DNA of 64,000 bases from Thermophagus sp052400625 (lineage in GTDB: Bacteria > Bacteroidota > Bacteroidia > Bacteroidales > Marinilabiliaceae). This document shows positions 46,725 through 56,549 of this stretch, piece after piece (the stretch's first letter is position 1; each line of letters begins with the position of its first letter). A model generated the notes under the pieces. It did not search any database. It worked only from the letters and a program-made list of their open reading frames with translations, and was not told the origin of the DNA. The translations under genes and the position numbers were made by a program. The DNA lies in NCBI GenBank assembly GCA_052400625.1, contig JBQTGH010000003.1, one strand, 5' to 3'.

Positions 46725-48374
46725 TTAGCGCTCTAATGCAAGTGTTTTGGTTGGAAGATCACAAACTTCCGAAGGACCGAAATACTGGATAGGCCCGGGA
46801 TAAATATACAGCGTGTTTTGCGCCCACTCGTCGCGATTCTTGGCAAAGGTTTTGAATGGTGCTCCATCCAATTTCACCAAAGCCTTTTGAATAACTGGCT
46901 TCATAACACCATGGCGACGTTCCATATTCATCAAACTGGTAATAGGCACTCCTCCTGCAGTCCACTCATCGGCCGGAGCTGTCAAATTGCGTACCGAAGC
47001 CATATATCCGGTTTTGCCCTCCGCAATTAGGATAGCGGCAGCATTTCCTAACGAATAGGTGTAGTCTGCATCAAAATTGGAGGGAGATGCACAACGTCCT
47101 TCATAGCCAAAAAAGTGAGCCTGTGCTTTAAATTTACCCTTAAACTTACCCTCTTTTTTAAGTGCTTTCACTTTGGCTTTGACCATATCGATCAAAAGTT
47201 TTTCAGTCTCAATCATTGAAACCTGAACGTTTCCGTGGGGATCACGATCAAGCATCAACTGATTGGCAATACTGTTAGGAAGTTGGGTAAATACCTGAGC
47301 CGACGCCTCGGAAAGTTTGCTTGCCACAAACCCACGACGTTCTTTATTGCTTTCCAAGGCATTTACTTCATTTTCATATTTAGCCAATAAATCATTTAGC
47401 TCGCCAATCAGCGCTTTCATGGCAGGAATAAATTCTACCAGCCCTTCAGGAATCAATACCGTTCCAAAATTGGCACCCTTTTCGGCTCGTTTTACTACAA
47501 CATCCACAATCTGGTTAACCACATCCTCCAAGGACATATTTTTGGCCTCAACTTCTTCTGAAATAATAGCTACATTAGGCTGAGTCTGCAAAGCACATTC
47601 AAGCGCAATATGTGAGGCAGATCGTCCCATCAATTTTATAAAATGGTAATATTTCTTCGCCGAGTTTGCATCCCTTTGAATATTACCAATTAACTCACTG
47701 TAGACTTTGCAGGCAGTATCAAAACCAAAAGATGTTTCGATCATATCGGTTTTAAGGTCACCGTCAATTGTCTTGGGTACACCTATAACCTGAATACCGG
47801 CTCCTTTTCCCATGAAATATTCGGCCAATACCGCAGCATTGGTGTTGGAATCATCCCCTCCGATGATGACGAGCGCATTAATCCCTAGTTTTTTGCAATT
47901 TTCTAATGCTTGATCAAACTGTGATTCTTCTTCCAGTTTGGTCCGGCCAGAACCTATTATATCAAAACCACCGGTATTACGATAACAATCTATTATATCA
48001 GATGTCAATTCTTTATAATCATTGTCGGTTAGTCCGCTGGGACCTCCAAGAAAACCATACAATTGATTGCTGCTGTTTAACCTTTTTAGCCCGTCAAACA
48101 AACCGGATATCACGTTATGACCACCGGGCGCCTGACCACCGGAAAGAATAACCCCTACTTTAATGGCAGGATACTCCTTTTTTACACTGTCCGGCTCAAA
48201 CGTTAAAACCGGTAATCCGTAGGTGTTAGGAAACATCTTTTCGATTTCAGCCTGATCAGCTACGGATTGGGTTTTTCCCCCTTCAACAACTTTCACACTG
48301 CCTTTCAGTGCGGCAGGAACCTTGGGAATATACTTTTCCCTTGCAATTTGAAGTGCACTTTTTATCATATTCAA
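46725..48374 (-). CDS. Diphosphate-fructose-6-phosphate 1-phosphotransferase
   Basis: A 549-residue PPi-dependent phosphofructokinase of the long (plant beta-like) type. The phosphoryl donor site is GGDDSNTNA and the catalytic loop [11 protein letters not shown]; Asp in GGDD and Lys in PKT are the residues that mark PPi rather than ATP use. [17 protein letters not shown] opens the donor domain. The enzyme works in both directions, in glycolysis and gluconeogenesis. A second phosphofructokinase is transcribed divergently 508 bp away. Confidence 0.93.
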   Translation of the reverse strand: MNMIKSALQIAREKYIPKVPAALKGSVKVVEGGKTQSVADQAEIEKMFPNTYGLPVLTFEPDSVKKEYPAIKVGVILSGGQAPGGHNVISGLFDGLKRLNSSNQLYGFLGGPSGLTDNDYKELTSDIIDCYRNTGGFDIIGSGRTKLEEESQFDQALENCKKLGINALVIIGGDDSNTNAAVLAEYFMGKGAGIQVIGVPKTIDGDLKTDMIETSFGFDTACKVYSELIGNIQRDANSAKKYYHFIKLMGRSASHIALECALQTQPNVAIISEEVEAKNMSLEDVVNQIVDVVVKRAEKGANFGTVLIPEGLVEFIPAMKALIGELNDLLAKYENEVNALESNKERRGFVASKLSEASAQVFTQLPNSIANQLMLDRDPHGNVQVSMIETEKLLIDMVKAKVKALKKEGKFKGKFKAQAHFFGYEGRCASPSNFDADYTYSLGNAAAILIAEGKTGYMASVRNLTAPADEWTAGGVPITSLMNMERRHGVMKPVIQKALVKLDGAPFKTFAKNRDEWAQNTLYIYPGPIQYFGPSEVCDLPTKTLALER

Positions 48375-48882
48375 AATGATTTATTGATATTTTTTAACTA
48401 AAACGGGGTAATTAGCTTGCAAATCGATGACAAACACACAAATTTACTTCAATCTTCACAACATCCTGATTTTCCAGCTGCAAATTTGAAAATATTTTTT
48501 CACAATTGGAAAAATCGGCTCCAAAAAAAGACTTATTAACAATTGCTCGGAAAAATCAATTCCTGAACCTTTCGATTCAATGTCTAAGGGACAACGTTAT
48601 TACCACTGGTTTTGCAATTTGAGGAAAACCCATTGGATTTGATACCAGGCTACAAATCCACCTTGAAAGTTCGCTTTGAATTCGTTAACTTGAAAACCAT
48701 TATTGTTTCATCCTTTAATTTTTCACCGGATAAAACAACCTTTTCATTATTTATAACGATAACCTTGCTAACACGACCATGCCTACTCTGGAACCAATTG
48801 GATGAACACTGGAATATGAGATCGCAAAAAACAATAGTGAAGACTATTGTTAAAATATAAAGGTGAACATAAATCAAACAAC
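48375..48882. other. Divergent intergenic region between two phosphofructokinase genes
   Basis: No gene seen. At 508 bp it is long for this window and must contain both promoters and possibly shared control. I see no clear dyad or TAnnTTTG element. Confidence 0.4.
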
Positions 48883-50103
48883 ATGAGCAATAAAAAAACC
48901 ATAGGAATACTCACTGGCGGAGGAGATGTTCCAGGCCTTAATCCGGCCATCAGAGCTACAACTTTAAGAGCTATCAGAGAAGGATATCGGGTTATTGGTA
49001 TTAAAAACGGTTGGAAAGGAATCATTTCCATTGATCCATCAAAACCTTTGGAACAACAGGAATACTGTATGGAACTCGACGAAACTACTGTTTCACGAAT
49101 AGGAAGAACAGGCGGCACTTTCCTTCACTCTAGCCGCACAAAGGCGGATAAAGTGCCTCTTAAAGATCTCCCCGATCACTTAAAAGGGAAATTTAAAGAA
49201 GATGTTAATGATCTCACCCCCGAAGCATTGAAAAATATTGCCTTTTTGGGATTAGACTATCTTATTCCTATTGGTGGAGACGATACTTTAAGCTATGGAT
49301 TTCGCTTGCATAAAGAAGGGGTAAAAATCATTGCCATTCCCAAAACCATGGACGGGGATGTTCCCGGGACGGAATATTGTATTGGATTTAGCACCTGCGT
49401 TACCAGAACCATAGAACTCACTCATGAACTAAGAACCTGCGCAGGATCGCATGAACGATTTCTGGTTCTCGAGGTTTTCGGTCGTAATGCCGGATTCTCG
49501 GCCCTTTTACCCACTGTGGGCGGGGCCGCCGACCGTTGTGTCATCCCTGAACATCCGTTCGACATGGAACAACTGGCAGCCCTTATGGTGGAAGACAGAA
49601 ACAGCAATCCAAGCAAATATTCCGTTGTCTTGGTCTCAGAAGGTGCGAAAATAAAGGGTGGAACAGAAATATTTGAAAGCCATGAAACCGACAGCTTTGG
49701 CCACAAAAAGCTGGGAGGAATTGGTGAAGTAGTAGCGAGTCAGCTCAAAAAATTATCACCAAAATTTAATAATGGAAAAGAAATCAACATTATTAATCAA
49801 AAACTGGGATATCTCGTGCGTTCAGGGCAGCCCGATGCGCTTGACTCTATCGTCCCAACAGCCTATGGGAACTTGGCACTGGATCTGATAGCCCAGGGAA
49901 TTCATGGACAAATGGTGTGTATCCGCAACGGGAAATATGACCATGTATCTATTGAAGCCGTAAAAAAAGATGAAAAGGGAGAAAGTATCAAAAAAGTAAA
50001 TGTGGAAAAATTTTATGACACTAAACGCTATCGCCCCATCTACCATAATTTAATGGGTGACCCAATCCTGATTATGACAAGGGATACAAATATTCTAATG
50101 TGA
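48883..50103 (+). CDS. 6-phosphofructokinase, probably PPi-dependent by active-site residues
   Basis: A 406-residue phosphofructokinase. IGILTGGGDVPGLNPAIR opens the fold, GGDDTLSYG is the donor site and PKTMDGDVPGTE the catalytic loop. Both GGDD (in place of GGDG) and PKT (in place of PGT) are the residues linked to PPi use, so although relatives are often annotated as ATP enzymes, this one is predicted PPi-type. MGRxxG-like GRNAGFSALLP is the sugar-phosphate region. ATG at 48883 (MSNKKTIGIL) is chosen; the longer frame from 48847 adds only polar residues. Confidence 0.88.
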   Translation: MSNKKTIGILTGGGDVPGLNPAIRATTLRAIREGYRVIGIKNGWKGIISIDPSKPLEQQEYCMELDETTVSRIGRTGGTFLHSSRTKADKVPLKDLPDHLKGKFKEDVNDLTPEALKNIAFLGLDYLIPIGGDDTLSYGFRLHKEGVKIIAIPKTMDGDVPGTEYCIGFSTCVTRTIELTHELRTCAGSHERFLVLEVFGRNAGFSALLPTVGGAADRCVIPEHPFDMEQLAALMVEDRNSNPSKYSVVLVSEGAKIKGGTEIFESHETDSFGHKKLGGIGEVVASQLKKLSPKFNNGKEINIINQKLGYLVRSGQPDALDSIVPTAYGNLALDLIAQGIHGQMVCIRNGKYDHVSIEAVKKDEKGESIKKVNVEKFYDTKRYRPIYHNLMGDPILIMTRDTNILM

Positions 50104-50131
50104 AGAAAATAAAAGTTGTATCAAAATTTCA

Positions 50132-50169
50132 TATACTGAGATTCACTACGAATCTCAGTATAATATTTT
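50132..50169 (+). terminator. Intrinsic terminator of the phosphofructokinase gene
   Basis: A perfect 13-bp stem (TATACTGAGATTC/GAATCTCAGTATA), a 5-base loop and a following T-run, 28 bp after the stop codon. Confidence 0.88.
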
Positions 50170-50188
50170 TCGGCAATCAAGCAATTAA

Positions 50189-50230
50189 AAAAACTATTCA
50201 TTATCAACTAATTTATGATGAATAGTTTTT
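50189..50230 (-). terminator. Terminator overlapping the 3' end of the GH43-like gene
   Basis: The 13-bp stem AAAAACTATTCAT/ATGAATAGTTTTT is followed on the minus strand by a T-run. The stop codon of the upstream gene lies within it, which suggests a deletion brought gene and terminator together. Confidence 0.65.
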
Positions 50231-51022
50231 AGCATCTATGTTTCCATCGCCCAAAGATATGTCACTAAAAATTGGTTTTTCACTTAAACGTGCGTATGGT
50301 CCTTCAGGATTGATTGCCACAGCCATCCCCAACAAATGAGGAGCATTTGGCCCGGAAGAAGATTTATACATCAAAAGAATTTCACCCGTTTTTTCATTCA
50401 CGACAGGGGCCGGATTGGATGTTATGGTCGCATCCCAATGTCCAGGTCTCGGTTCAAGCACAGGCTTATCCAAGCGACGCCAGGGACCATATAGGCTCTT
50501 ACTAAAGGCCACACCTATTCTTTTATTCATCCAGGCTTTAGACCAATTTATCCCTGAAACTTTTGCGTTTTCTATTGTTGGTTTTGGGAAATCATACGTA
50601 TTCCCAAAATAAAACAATAGATACATATCATTATACCGAACAATACGAGGGTTGTGCGTACACATTCCATCCCAGAACTCCCGTCCACGTGATGGCAAAG
50701 CCACTTCCAAAGCTTTATAAGGTCCAACCGGAGAATTAGCTACCGCGTGAACGATCTCCGAATTAGTAACCCACTTCCCAAATCCTAACTTCTTTAACCA
50801 TCGACTGGCAAACATATGATATTTCCCATCGTCCCCTTTTATGACTGATGAACCCCAAATCCAGTAATCAGAATCATAAAATCCTCCCTGAAGAGAGGCT
50901 GGTAACAAACGATCAATAAAAGCCGGCTCTTTAGGTACCCCAAAATTGGATAATAAACTAAAGCTCAGGGCTGAGCCTGAGCTAATCAGAATAGATCTCT
51001 TTATAAACGTTCGTCTGTTCAT
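50213..51022 (-). CDS. GH43-like five-bladed propeller glycosidase, probably 3'-truncated
   Basis: A 269-residue exported protein with a twin-arginine-like signal (NRRTFIKRSILISS). The body shows propeller strands DYWIWGSSVIKGDDGKYHMF, GMCTHNPRIV, DMYLLFYFGNTYDF and NKRIGVAFSKSLYGPWRR, typical of glycosidase-like proteins found in polysaccharide loci. It ends at GDGNIDAKNYSS, where relatives as I recall them run on for about 100 residues, so the last blade is probably lost and the protein may be inactive. Twelve bases downstream of the sulfatase gene. Confidence 0.68.
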   Translation of the reverse strand: MNRRTFIKRSILISSGSALSFSLLSNFGVPKEPAFIDRLLPASLQGGFYDSDYWIWGSSVIKGDDGKYHMFASRWLKKLGFGKWVTNSEIVHAVANSPVGPYKALEVALPSRGREFWDGMCTHNPRIVRYNDMYLLFYFGNTYDFPKPTIENAKVSGINWSKAWMNKRIGVAFSKSLYGPWRRLDKPVLEPRPGHWDATITSNPAPVVNEKTGEILLMYKSSSGPNAPHLLGMAVAINPEGPYARLSEKPIFSDISLGDGNIDAKNYSS

Positions 51023-51034
51023 TGGAGCAAGGAA

Positions 51035-52618
51035 TTATTTCTTTACAGACCTCTCAATAAAAGTCTGGTTCAGTTCATCACTGTCGCCATATTTCTGTCT
51101 CAATTCTTCCAACTTGAGGTGCATTTCCTTCTGAACATTTGCATATTCCGGGTTATTATAAACATTGTGCATCTCCATTGAATCTTTTTCCAAATCATAC
51201 AACTCCCAGGTATCCAAAGCATAATAGAAATGAATTAATTTATACCTTTTGGTACGAATACCATAATGACGTGGGACATTATGTTCTCCGGGAAACTCAT
51301 AGTAAGTATAATAAATGGCATCACGCCATTGCTCTTTGGCTTCTCCTCGAACTAATTTCCGAAACGATAAACCTTGCATATCATCTGGGATGGTCAGGTT
51401 GGCATAATCAAGAAAAGTAGGCGCGAAATCCAAATTCTGTACCAACTGATCTACAACAGTTCCAGGCTTTATTTCTTTGGGATAACGCATCAAAATAGGA
51501 GTACGGAAGGATTCTTCATACATAAACCTTTTGTCAAACCAACCATGTTCTCCAAGATAAAATCCCTGATCAGATGTATAAATCACTATTGTATTCTCTG
51601 CAAGACCTTCAGTCTCTAAATAGCGAAGAACTTCTCCTACCCCATCATCAACAGATTGTATCGTAGCTAAATAATCTTGCAAATACCGGTTAAATTTCCA
51701 TTTTGCCAATTCTTTTCCTTGAGGCCTTTTCTTCTTAAAATCCTCAATGATTGGCTCATAGTATTGATCCCATGCTTCTCGTTGAAGACTATCCATTCGG
51801 TTGTATAATGCTTGTCCTGCTTTCCTATATCGTGTCTGAAACTCGCCCGCTTCATCAAGCATTTTCAAGTCATAAACCAAATCCATATGTTCCCATATCC
51901 CCATCTCATGTATAGACGCTGCCTGACGATTTTCAAAACCATCAAAAAAATTGGAAGGCATAGAGAATATAGAATCTTCAAAAAGATCAAAATATTTTGG
52001 TTCAGGCATCCAAGTACGATGAGGAGCCTTTTGGTGATACATTATAAAGAAGGGCTTATCTTTTTCACGCTTATTTTTCAACCAATCAAGGGCAATGTCA
52101 GTGGTGATTTGTGTACAGTATCCATGATATTGCTTTTTTACCCCATTCTCAATAAAATCCGGATTATAATAATCCCCTTGACCAGGCAAAATATTATAGT
52201 AATCAAACCCTTGAGGTTCACCTTCCAAATGAATTTTTCCAATCAAAGCCGTTTGATAGCCTGCCTTCTTTAACTCCTTAGCAACATTATTTTGGTTCCA
52301 ATCGAAACGTGCCAAGTTATCTACTTTTCCGTTCACAAAACTATGCTTTCCCGTAAGCATCACCGCTCGACTTGGAGCACAAATAGAATTGGTAACAAAG
52401 CCCCTGGTAAAAATAGCGCCTTCTTTGGCAAGACGGTCAATATTGGGCGTGCGATTTATACCATATCCATAAGCACTGATAGCCTGATAACCATGATCAT
52501 CACTCATCACAAACACAATATTTGGCCTGCTTTCATCTTGTTCAGCAGCACCGCGACAACCACTGGCCAAAATCACTAAAATTAACAACAACATATCTCT
52601 CAAAAATCCATCTTTCAT
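51035..52618 (-). CDS. Type I formylglycine sulfatase (lipoprotein)
   Basis: A 527-residue S1 family sulfatase. The lipobox is ILASGC (C21). The residue converted to formylglycine is C80 in the motif CAPSR, and the calcium aspartates are in MSDDHGY (40-41). LIGKIHL and HYGIRTKRYKLIHFYY are further markers. It removes sulfate esters from polysaccharides such as ulvan, fucoidan or rhamnan sulfate in the periplasm. An anaerobic or aerobic maturase must be encoded elsewhere. It lies in an operon between the GH78 and GH43-like genes. Confidence 0.94.
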   Translation of the reverse strand: MKDGFLRDMLLLILVILASGCRGAAEQDESRPNIVFVMSDDHGYQAISAYGYGINRTPNIDRLAKEGAIFTRGFVTNSICAPSRAVMLTGKHSFVNGKVDNLARFDWNQNNVAKELKKAGYQTALIGKIHLEGEPQGFDYYNILPGQGDYYNPDFIENGVKKQYHGYCTQITTDIALDWLKNKREKDKPFFIMYHQKAPHRTWMPEPKYFDLFEDSIFSMPSNFFDGFENRQAASIHEMGIWEHMDLVYDLKMLDEAGEFQTRYRKAGQALYNRMDSLQREAWDQYYEPIIEDFKKKRPQGKELAKWKFNRYLQDYLATIQSVDDGVGEVLRYLETEGLAENTIVIYTSDQGFYLGEHGWFDKRFMYEESFRTPILMRYPKEIKPGTVVDQLVQNLDFAPTFLDYANLTIPDDMQGLSFRKLVRGEAKEQWRDAIYYTYYEFPGEHNVPRHYGIRTKRYKLIHFYYALDTWELYDLEKDSMEMHNVYNNPEYANVQKEMHLKLEELRQKYGDSDELNQTFIERSVKK

Positions 52619-52631
52619 TTCAAATTTCCTT

Positions 52632-54500
52632 TCATTTTGTTTTATAAAGTTCTACAATATTTTCACCTGGATTAAGTTTTAACAAGGTTCGTTGCTTCAA
52701 AATCCGTCTTCCATTAAATACCACTTTTTTGTATTTATGAACAAATACAAAATGACCTTTCATTGAATCGGGCACTGTTATTTTATATCTTTCCCTTTGA
52801 CCTTTTGATTCATATTCTGCTTGGATAGTCCCATTTAGGGAAGGAACTTTTATGGCAGAATTATTCAAGCCTTCAAGCTGAGGGCTTATTTGGAAATTTT
52901 CAAATCCGGCAGTAACAGGTTGGATTCCCCATAAATAGCGGGTAATAATATTTAAAGGAGCTGTTCCCCAAGCATGATTCCAATCAGCGTTGGGTTTATA
53001 TTTCATATCCCATGCTTCTAATGTCATTGTTGAACCAATATTCAACATATTCCACCAAGTCCGATCGTGTGAAGTATCAGTAATTAAATCTAATGCATAC
53101 TCTTGCTCCCCATGTTTCAGCAATCCTTCCAGTAAGTATTGTGCACCATAAACACTACATGCCATTCCCCGCGACTTCACATGTGATATAACAGATTTTT
53201 TGTACTTTTCGGCTACCAAATCAAAAGCAAGCGGGAACATATTGGCATGAAGTGATGCATGGGAAGAACTCTCTCCATCAACATAAACTCCTCTGTTTTT
53301 ATCAAACAATTTTTGATTGATTGATTTTTTTGTTCTTCGTGCGCGCTGCTTAAATAATCTAACATCTTTCTCATACCCCAATAAGCCCGCAATTTTGGAC
53401 ATCAATACCAGATTGTGGTAATAAAAAGCATTCACAACAGTATTGACAGGCATCATTTCATAACCATCCCGCTCGCCCTGCTCGGTTGCAAGTTTCCAAC
53501 CGGTATCCTTCTGAGCGGGTGGCCAATCAACAATATCTCTCACCTTGGTATTTGGATTTTCAAACCCCAATTTTTTCTTCATCTCAGGGGTAAGCTTTTC
53601 TGAATATGAACTAATCAATCCATCTTCTCCTTCAAGCTCCATTAAGGTTCTTTCCTTCAACATTTCATAATTGTCACGTAACAAATCAAGATCACCTGAA
53701 TAGAGGTAATATTGATAATACAACATTACAGTATGAAGCAACCATTCGGTGGGCCATGTGGGATGGTCAATAAAATACAAGTTGGTGCGTCTCGCAATTG
53801 AATAATCGCTATCTAAGCAGAAATGGCTCAACTGATTAATATATGCATCTGCCTCATAAGGGATCCTTTCTCTGTCTCCATCAATATAATACCCCACAAA
53901 ACTGGTAGCCTTTATTGTATGCTTGCATAAATCCCAAATGGAATTAAGGACAGAATCCGATGAAGAAAAAGAACTTGCATCATCATTAAACCTATAATGA
54001 AAAGCCTTTTGATAAAACTTAATTTCTTCAATGGGAACTTTAAGATTTTCAATTTCGACATATCGAAAAGGCATTACGATTCCAAATGTATCGGGTGGCA
54101 GAATGGCATTAGGACCTCTATTTCGTTTATCGGGTGTTAGCTCAATAAGGGTCTTGCCCGAGTTCAGCTTTTCCAGCTCTACTTTTTGGTAACGAACAGT
54201 ACCTCCTGGTTTTTCATCCACATGGCCATCACTGTTGAGTTTTTCACCCAAATGAAATACAATGGCAGACTCCTGAGGTTGAGATGAAGAAACAACCAAA
54301 GTGCCGAAAAAAGCCTTATCAAATACCAGCAGATAGCGCCCCTTTCCAAGTTCAACCACCTTTTTAGGCGAGTTAAAATGGACTTCGAACAGAGAGTCCG
54401 GAACCGAAGAATGATATTGAGAATTGGCATTAATAACTGCCAAACACATCAATAAAACAAGAGACTTTATTTTTCCCTCTAAAAAGAAATGGTATTTCAT
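52632..54500 (-). CDS. GH78 family alpha-L-rhamnosidase
   Basis: A 622-residue exported enzyme (signal to about residue 28, INANSQ). The catalytic (alpha/alpha)6 barrel includes YYIDGDRERIPYEADAYI, which carries the acidic residues of the GH78 site, ATEQGERDGYEMM and TLEAWDMKYKPNADWNHAWG with the catalytic-region glutamate. A C-terminal beta-sandwich closes it. It releases terminal rhamnose. First gene of a GH78 - sulfatase - GH43-like operon. Its start codon directly follows a 103-bp dispersed repeat. Confidence 0.92.
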   Translation of the reverse strand: MKYHFFLEGKIKSLVLLMCLAVINANSQYHSSVPDSLFEVHFNSPKKVVELGKGRYLLVFDKAFFGTLVVSSSQPQESAIVFHLGEKLNSDGHVDEKPGGTVRYQKVELEKLNSGKTLIELTPDKRNRGPNAILPPDTFGIVMPFRYVEIENLKVPIEEIKFYQKAFHYRFNDDASSFSSSDSVLNSIWDLCKHTIKATSFVGYYIDGDRERIPYEADAYINQLSHFCLDSDYSIARRTNLYFIDHPTWPTEWLLHTVMLYYQYYLYSGDLDLLRDNYEMLKERTLMELEGEDGLISSYSEKLTPEMKKKLGFENPNTKVRDIVDWPPAQKDTGWKLATEQGERDGYEMMPVNTVVNAFYYHNLVLMSKIAGLLGYEKDVRLFKQRARRTKKSINQKLFDKNRGVYVDGESSSHASLHANMFPLAFDLVAEKYKKSVISHVKSRGMACSVYGAQYLLEGLLKHGEQEYALDLITDTSHDRTWWNMLNIGSTMTLEAWDMKYKPNADWNHAWGTAPLNIITRYLWGIQPVTAGFENFQISPQLEGLNNSAIKVPSLNGTIQAEYESKGQRERYKITVPDSMKGHFVFVHKYKKVVFNGRRILKQRTLLKLNPGENIVELYKTK

Positions 54501-54603
54501 CAGTATAAAAATTGATTAATCCATTGGTCTGATGGAACTCGCATGACCTTCAATTTATACATATTCTTGTTGTGACAATCTCACATTGTCATGCCCGTTT
54601 CAT
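54501..54603 (-). repeat. Dispersed 103-bp repeat abutting the GH78 gene
   Basis: On the minus strand it runs from ATGAAACGGGCATGAC through the hairpin GACAAT-GTGAG-ATTGTC, CACAACAAGAATATG and GGTCATGCGAGTTCCATCAG to TTTTTATACTG, and the next base is the A of the GH78 start codon. About 90 of 103 positions agree with 38465-38567. Confidence 0.92.
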
Positions 54604-54846
54604 CCGTACAAAATAAATTTATGTAATTAGTTTAAAGCTTATTATGTCCAACATCCACCCCTTAATACCATTCGACTGACCTCATGTCGAAGCCTAAAGG
54701 CTTGGAATGAGCTCAGCTGAATTAGAAAACCATCCTTCCCGCAAAACATGAAATTGATAAATTTCCCTTCTGCCTAAACACTTCTGCCTCTGTCTTTTTA
54801 TACATGTTCTTGTTGTGTCAAGCTTAGTTGGTCATGCTCGTTTCAT
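54604..54846 (-). repeat. Long variant (243 bp) of the dispersed repeat
   Basis: Starts ATGAAACGAGCATGACCAAC and ends TTTATTTTGTACGG directly before the ATGAAACG of the 103-bp unit, so the two are in tandem. It contains CATGTATAAAAAGACAGAGG and TTAAGGGGTGGATGTTGGAC, shared with 20725-20856. Confidence 0.8.
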
Positions 54847-54965
54847 CCTTTAATTTTAAAGAAACAAATAAAAGACACTATGTTCCATCATTTTAGTTCC
54901 AAAACAGCTGAAAGTTGCAATATAGCACATATGCTGAAACGGCACCACCAACCTTATTGAAACCT

Positions 54966-56279
54966 CTATTTCACCTTTAATATGATAATTTGGTCGACAT
55001 CATTCTCAGGCAGTCCTTTGGTATAAATAAACACACCTTCAGCCTGTTGTTTAAACTTTAATTTTGCACCATTTTCAAAGTTTTTTGCAGACGCAACCTT
55101 TAGTTTCAAATCTGGGATAAAAAGATACGGCTTTCCGTCCGGTTTCAAAATATGCACAAACAATTGGTTATCTCTTTGTGTTATGGTTCCCCAGTCCTGA
55201 GAATCAATCACTTTACCTCGTGTCTCATAAATGGTTTCCCCGTATTTAGAAATCCACTCACCCACTTCGTTAAGTACTTTCACAAATTCAGGTTGAATTT
55301 CACCATTGGGCATCGGGCCTACATTAAGTAAAAGATTTGCATCCTTCCCTGCAGCTTTCACTAGTAAATGAATGATTTCTTTTTTACTCTTTATTCTTTT
55401 CTCATTTAAATTAAACCCCCATGACTTACCGATAGTTGCACAAGTTTCAAGCGGTAAATCACTTACCTTTACACCATGACTAAATCCGGCCGTATTTTCA
55501 CCGGGTAAATCACGTTCAAAGGCCTGAATGTCCTCCCCCGGAAGGGGTTGCATATGGTGATTATTTACTATGAGGGTAGAGGGACTTATTTCGTGAATCA
55601 GGCCATAAATTTCATCGTAATGCCAATTTGCATTCTTCCGTTCCCAGTGGCCATCGAACCAAATGCAACCAATTTCACCATAGTTGGTCAATAATTCTGT
55701 CAATTGAGCTTTCATAAACTCAATATAGTTATTCCAATCTGTATCTACCGGAGCTCCATTCACTATCTTTTTTCCAAAACCATAATCTTCTCGTCCCCAA
55801 TCCAACAAAGAATAATAAAAGTTAAGCTTTATTCCTTCTTTCTTACACTCTTCAGCTAACTCTTTCAATGGATCTTTTCCATAGGGAGTAGCATCCACAA
55901 TATTGTATTCAGAAGCTTCTGTATCAAACATACTGAACCCATCATGATGCCTTGTCGTAATGGTAATATATTTCATTCCGGCAGCTTTTACAATCTGTAC
56001 CCATTTTTTAGCATCGAAGTCATATGGATAAAAAAAGTCTGCCAATCGCTTGTATTTATCATAGGAAATATGTTGATTATGCATAACCCACTCACCATCC
56101 CCCAAAACACTATATATTCCCCAGTGTACAAACAATCCGAAGCGCATATCTCGAAATTGTTCACGGGCTTGGAGATTTTCCTGCGATGGGTTATAATCCG
56201 GTACTTCAAAAGAATATTGTTGAGCTTCTGCGCTCAAAAAAAGCAAACCTATAAAAATGATCAAAACGAACTTCTTCAT
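54966..56279 (-). CDS. GH29 family alpha-L-fucosidase
   Basis: A 437-residue exported enzyme (signal to about residue 19, LSAEAQ). The TIM barrel starts at MRFGLFVHWGIYSVLGDGEW, continues with YITITTRHHDGFSMFDT, and the nucleophile aspartate lies in GCIWFDGHWE. VNNHHMQP and LLLNVGPMPNGEI follow. A C-terminal beta-sandwich is short. It cleaves alpha-linked fucose, consistent with the GH78 enzyme and sulfatase next door acting on a sulfated deoxysugar polysaccharide. Confidence 0.94.
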   Translation of the reverse strand: MKKFVLIIFIGLLFLSAEAQQYSFEVPDYNPSQENLQAREQFRDMRFGLFVHWGIYSVLGDGEWVMHNQHISYDKYKRLADFFYPYDFDAKKWVQIVKAAGMKYITITTRHHDGFSMFDTEASEYNIVDATPYGKDPLKELAEECKKEGIKLNFYYSLLDWGREDYGFGKKIVNGAPVDTDWNNYIEFMKAQLTELLTNYGEIGCIWFDGHWERKNANWHYDEIYGLIHEISPSTLIVNNHHMQPLPGEDIQAFERDLPGENTAGFSHGVKVSDLPLETCATIGKSWGFNLNEKRIKSKKEIIHLLVKAAGKDANLLLNVGPMPNGEIQPEFVKVLNEVGEWISKYGETIYETRGKVIDSQDWGTITQRDNQLFVHILKPDGKPYLFIPDLKLKVASAKNFENGAKLKFKQQAEGVFIYTKGLPENDVDQIIILKVK

Positions 56280-56448
56280 GTTTTTTTAAGTTTATTTGTT
56301 TTTTAAAATTTTACACAATCAAAAAATCATTGAATTCCAATACTATATTGCTAAGGAATTTTCCATAAAGCATCCCCCAATTATTTTCTTCCTATCCAGA
56401 AAGAGTTATAAATTTACTGTCTTTGTATCCATAAAAATTTCAAAATTT
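56280..56448. other. Intergenic region upstream of the fucosidase gene
   Basis: AT-rich, no gene; expected to hold the GH29 promoter on the minus strand. Confidence 0.35.
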
Positions 56449-56549
56449 CTATTTGATGGAAAATGCAACAGGTTCAGGTCCCATTTCGACCTCAAGAATA
56501 CCTCCATTTACAATTTCTTCATGAGTTATCCAAAATCTATATGTAACCT
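56449..56549 (-). pseudogene. C-terminal remnant of a glycoside hydrolase, possibly GH92
   Basis: The minus strand reads TYRFWITHEEIVNGGILEVE and MGPEPVAFSIK to a stop at 56449. The pattern (ITHEEI, then GGxLEVEMGPEP) resembles the end of GH92 alpha-mannosidases. The IS3 element begins just beyond, so this is the tail of a gene whose body has been lost. About 30 residues is too little for certainty. Confidence 0.45.
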
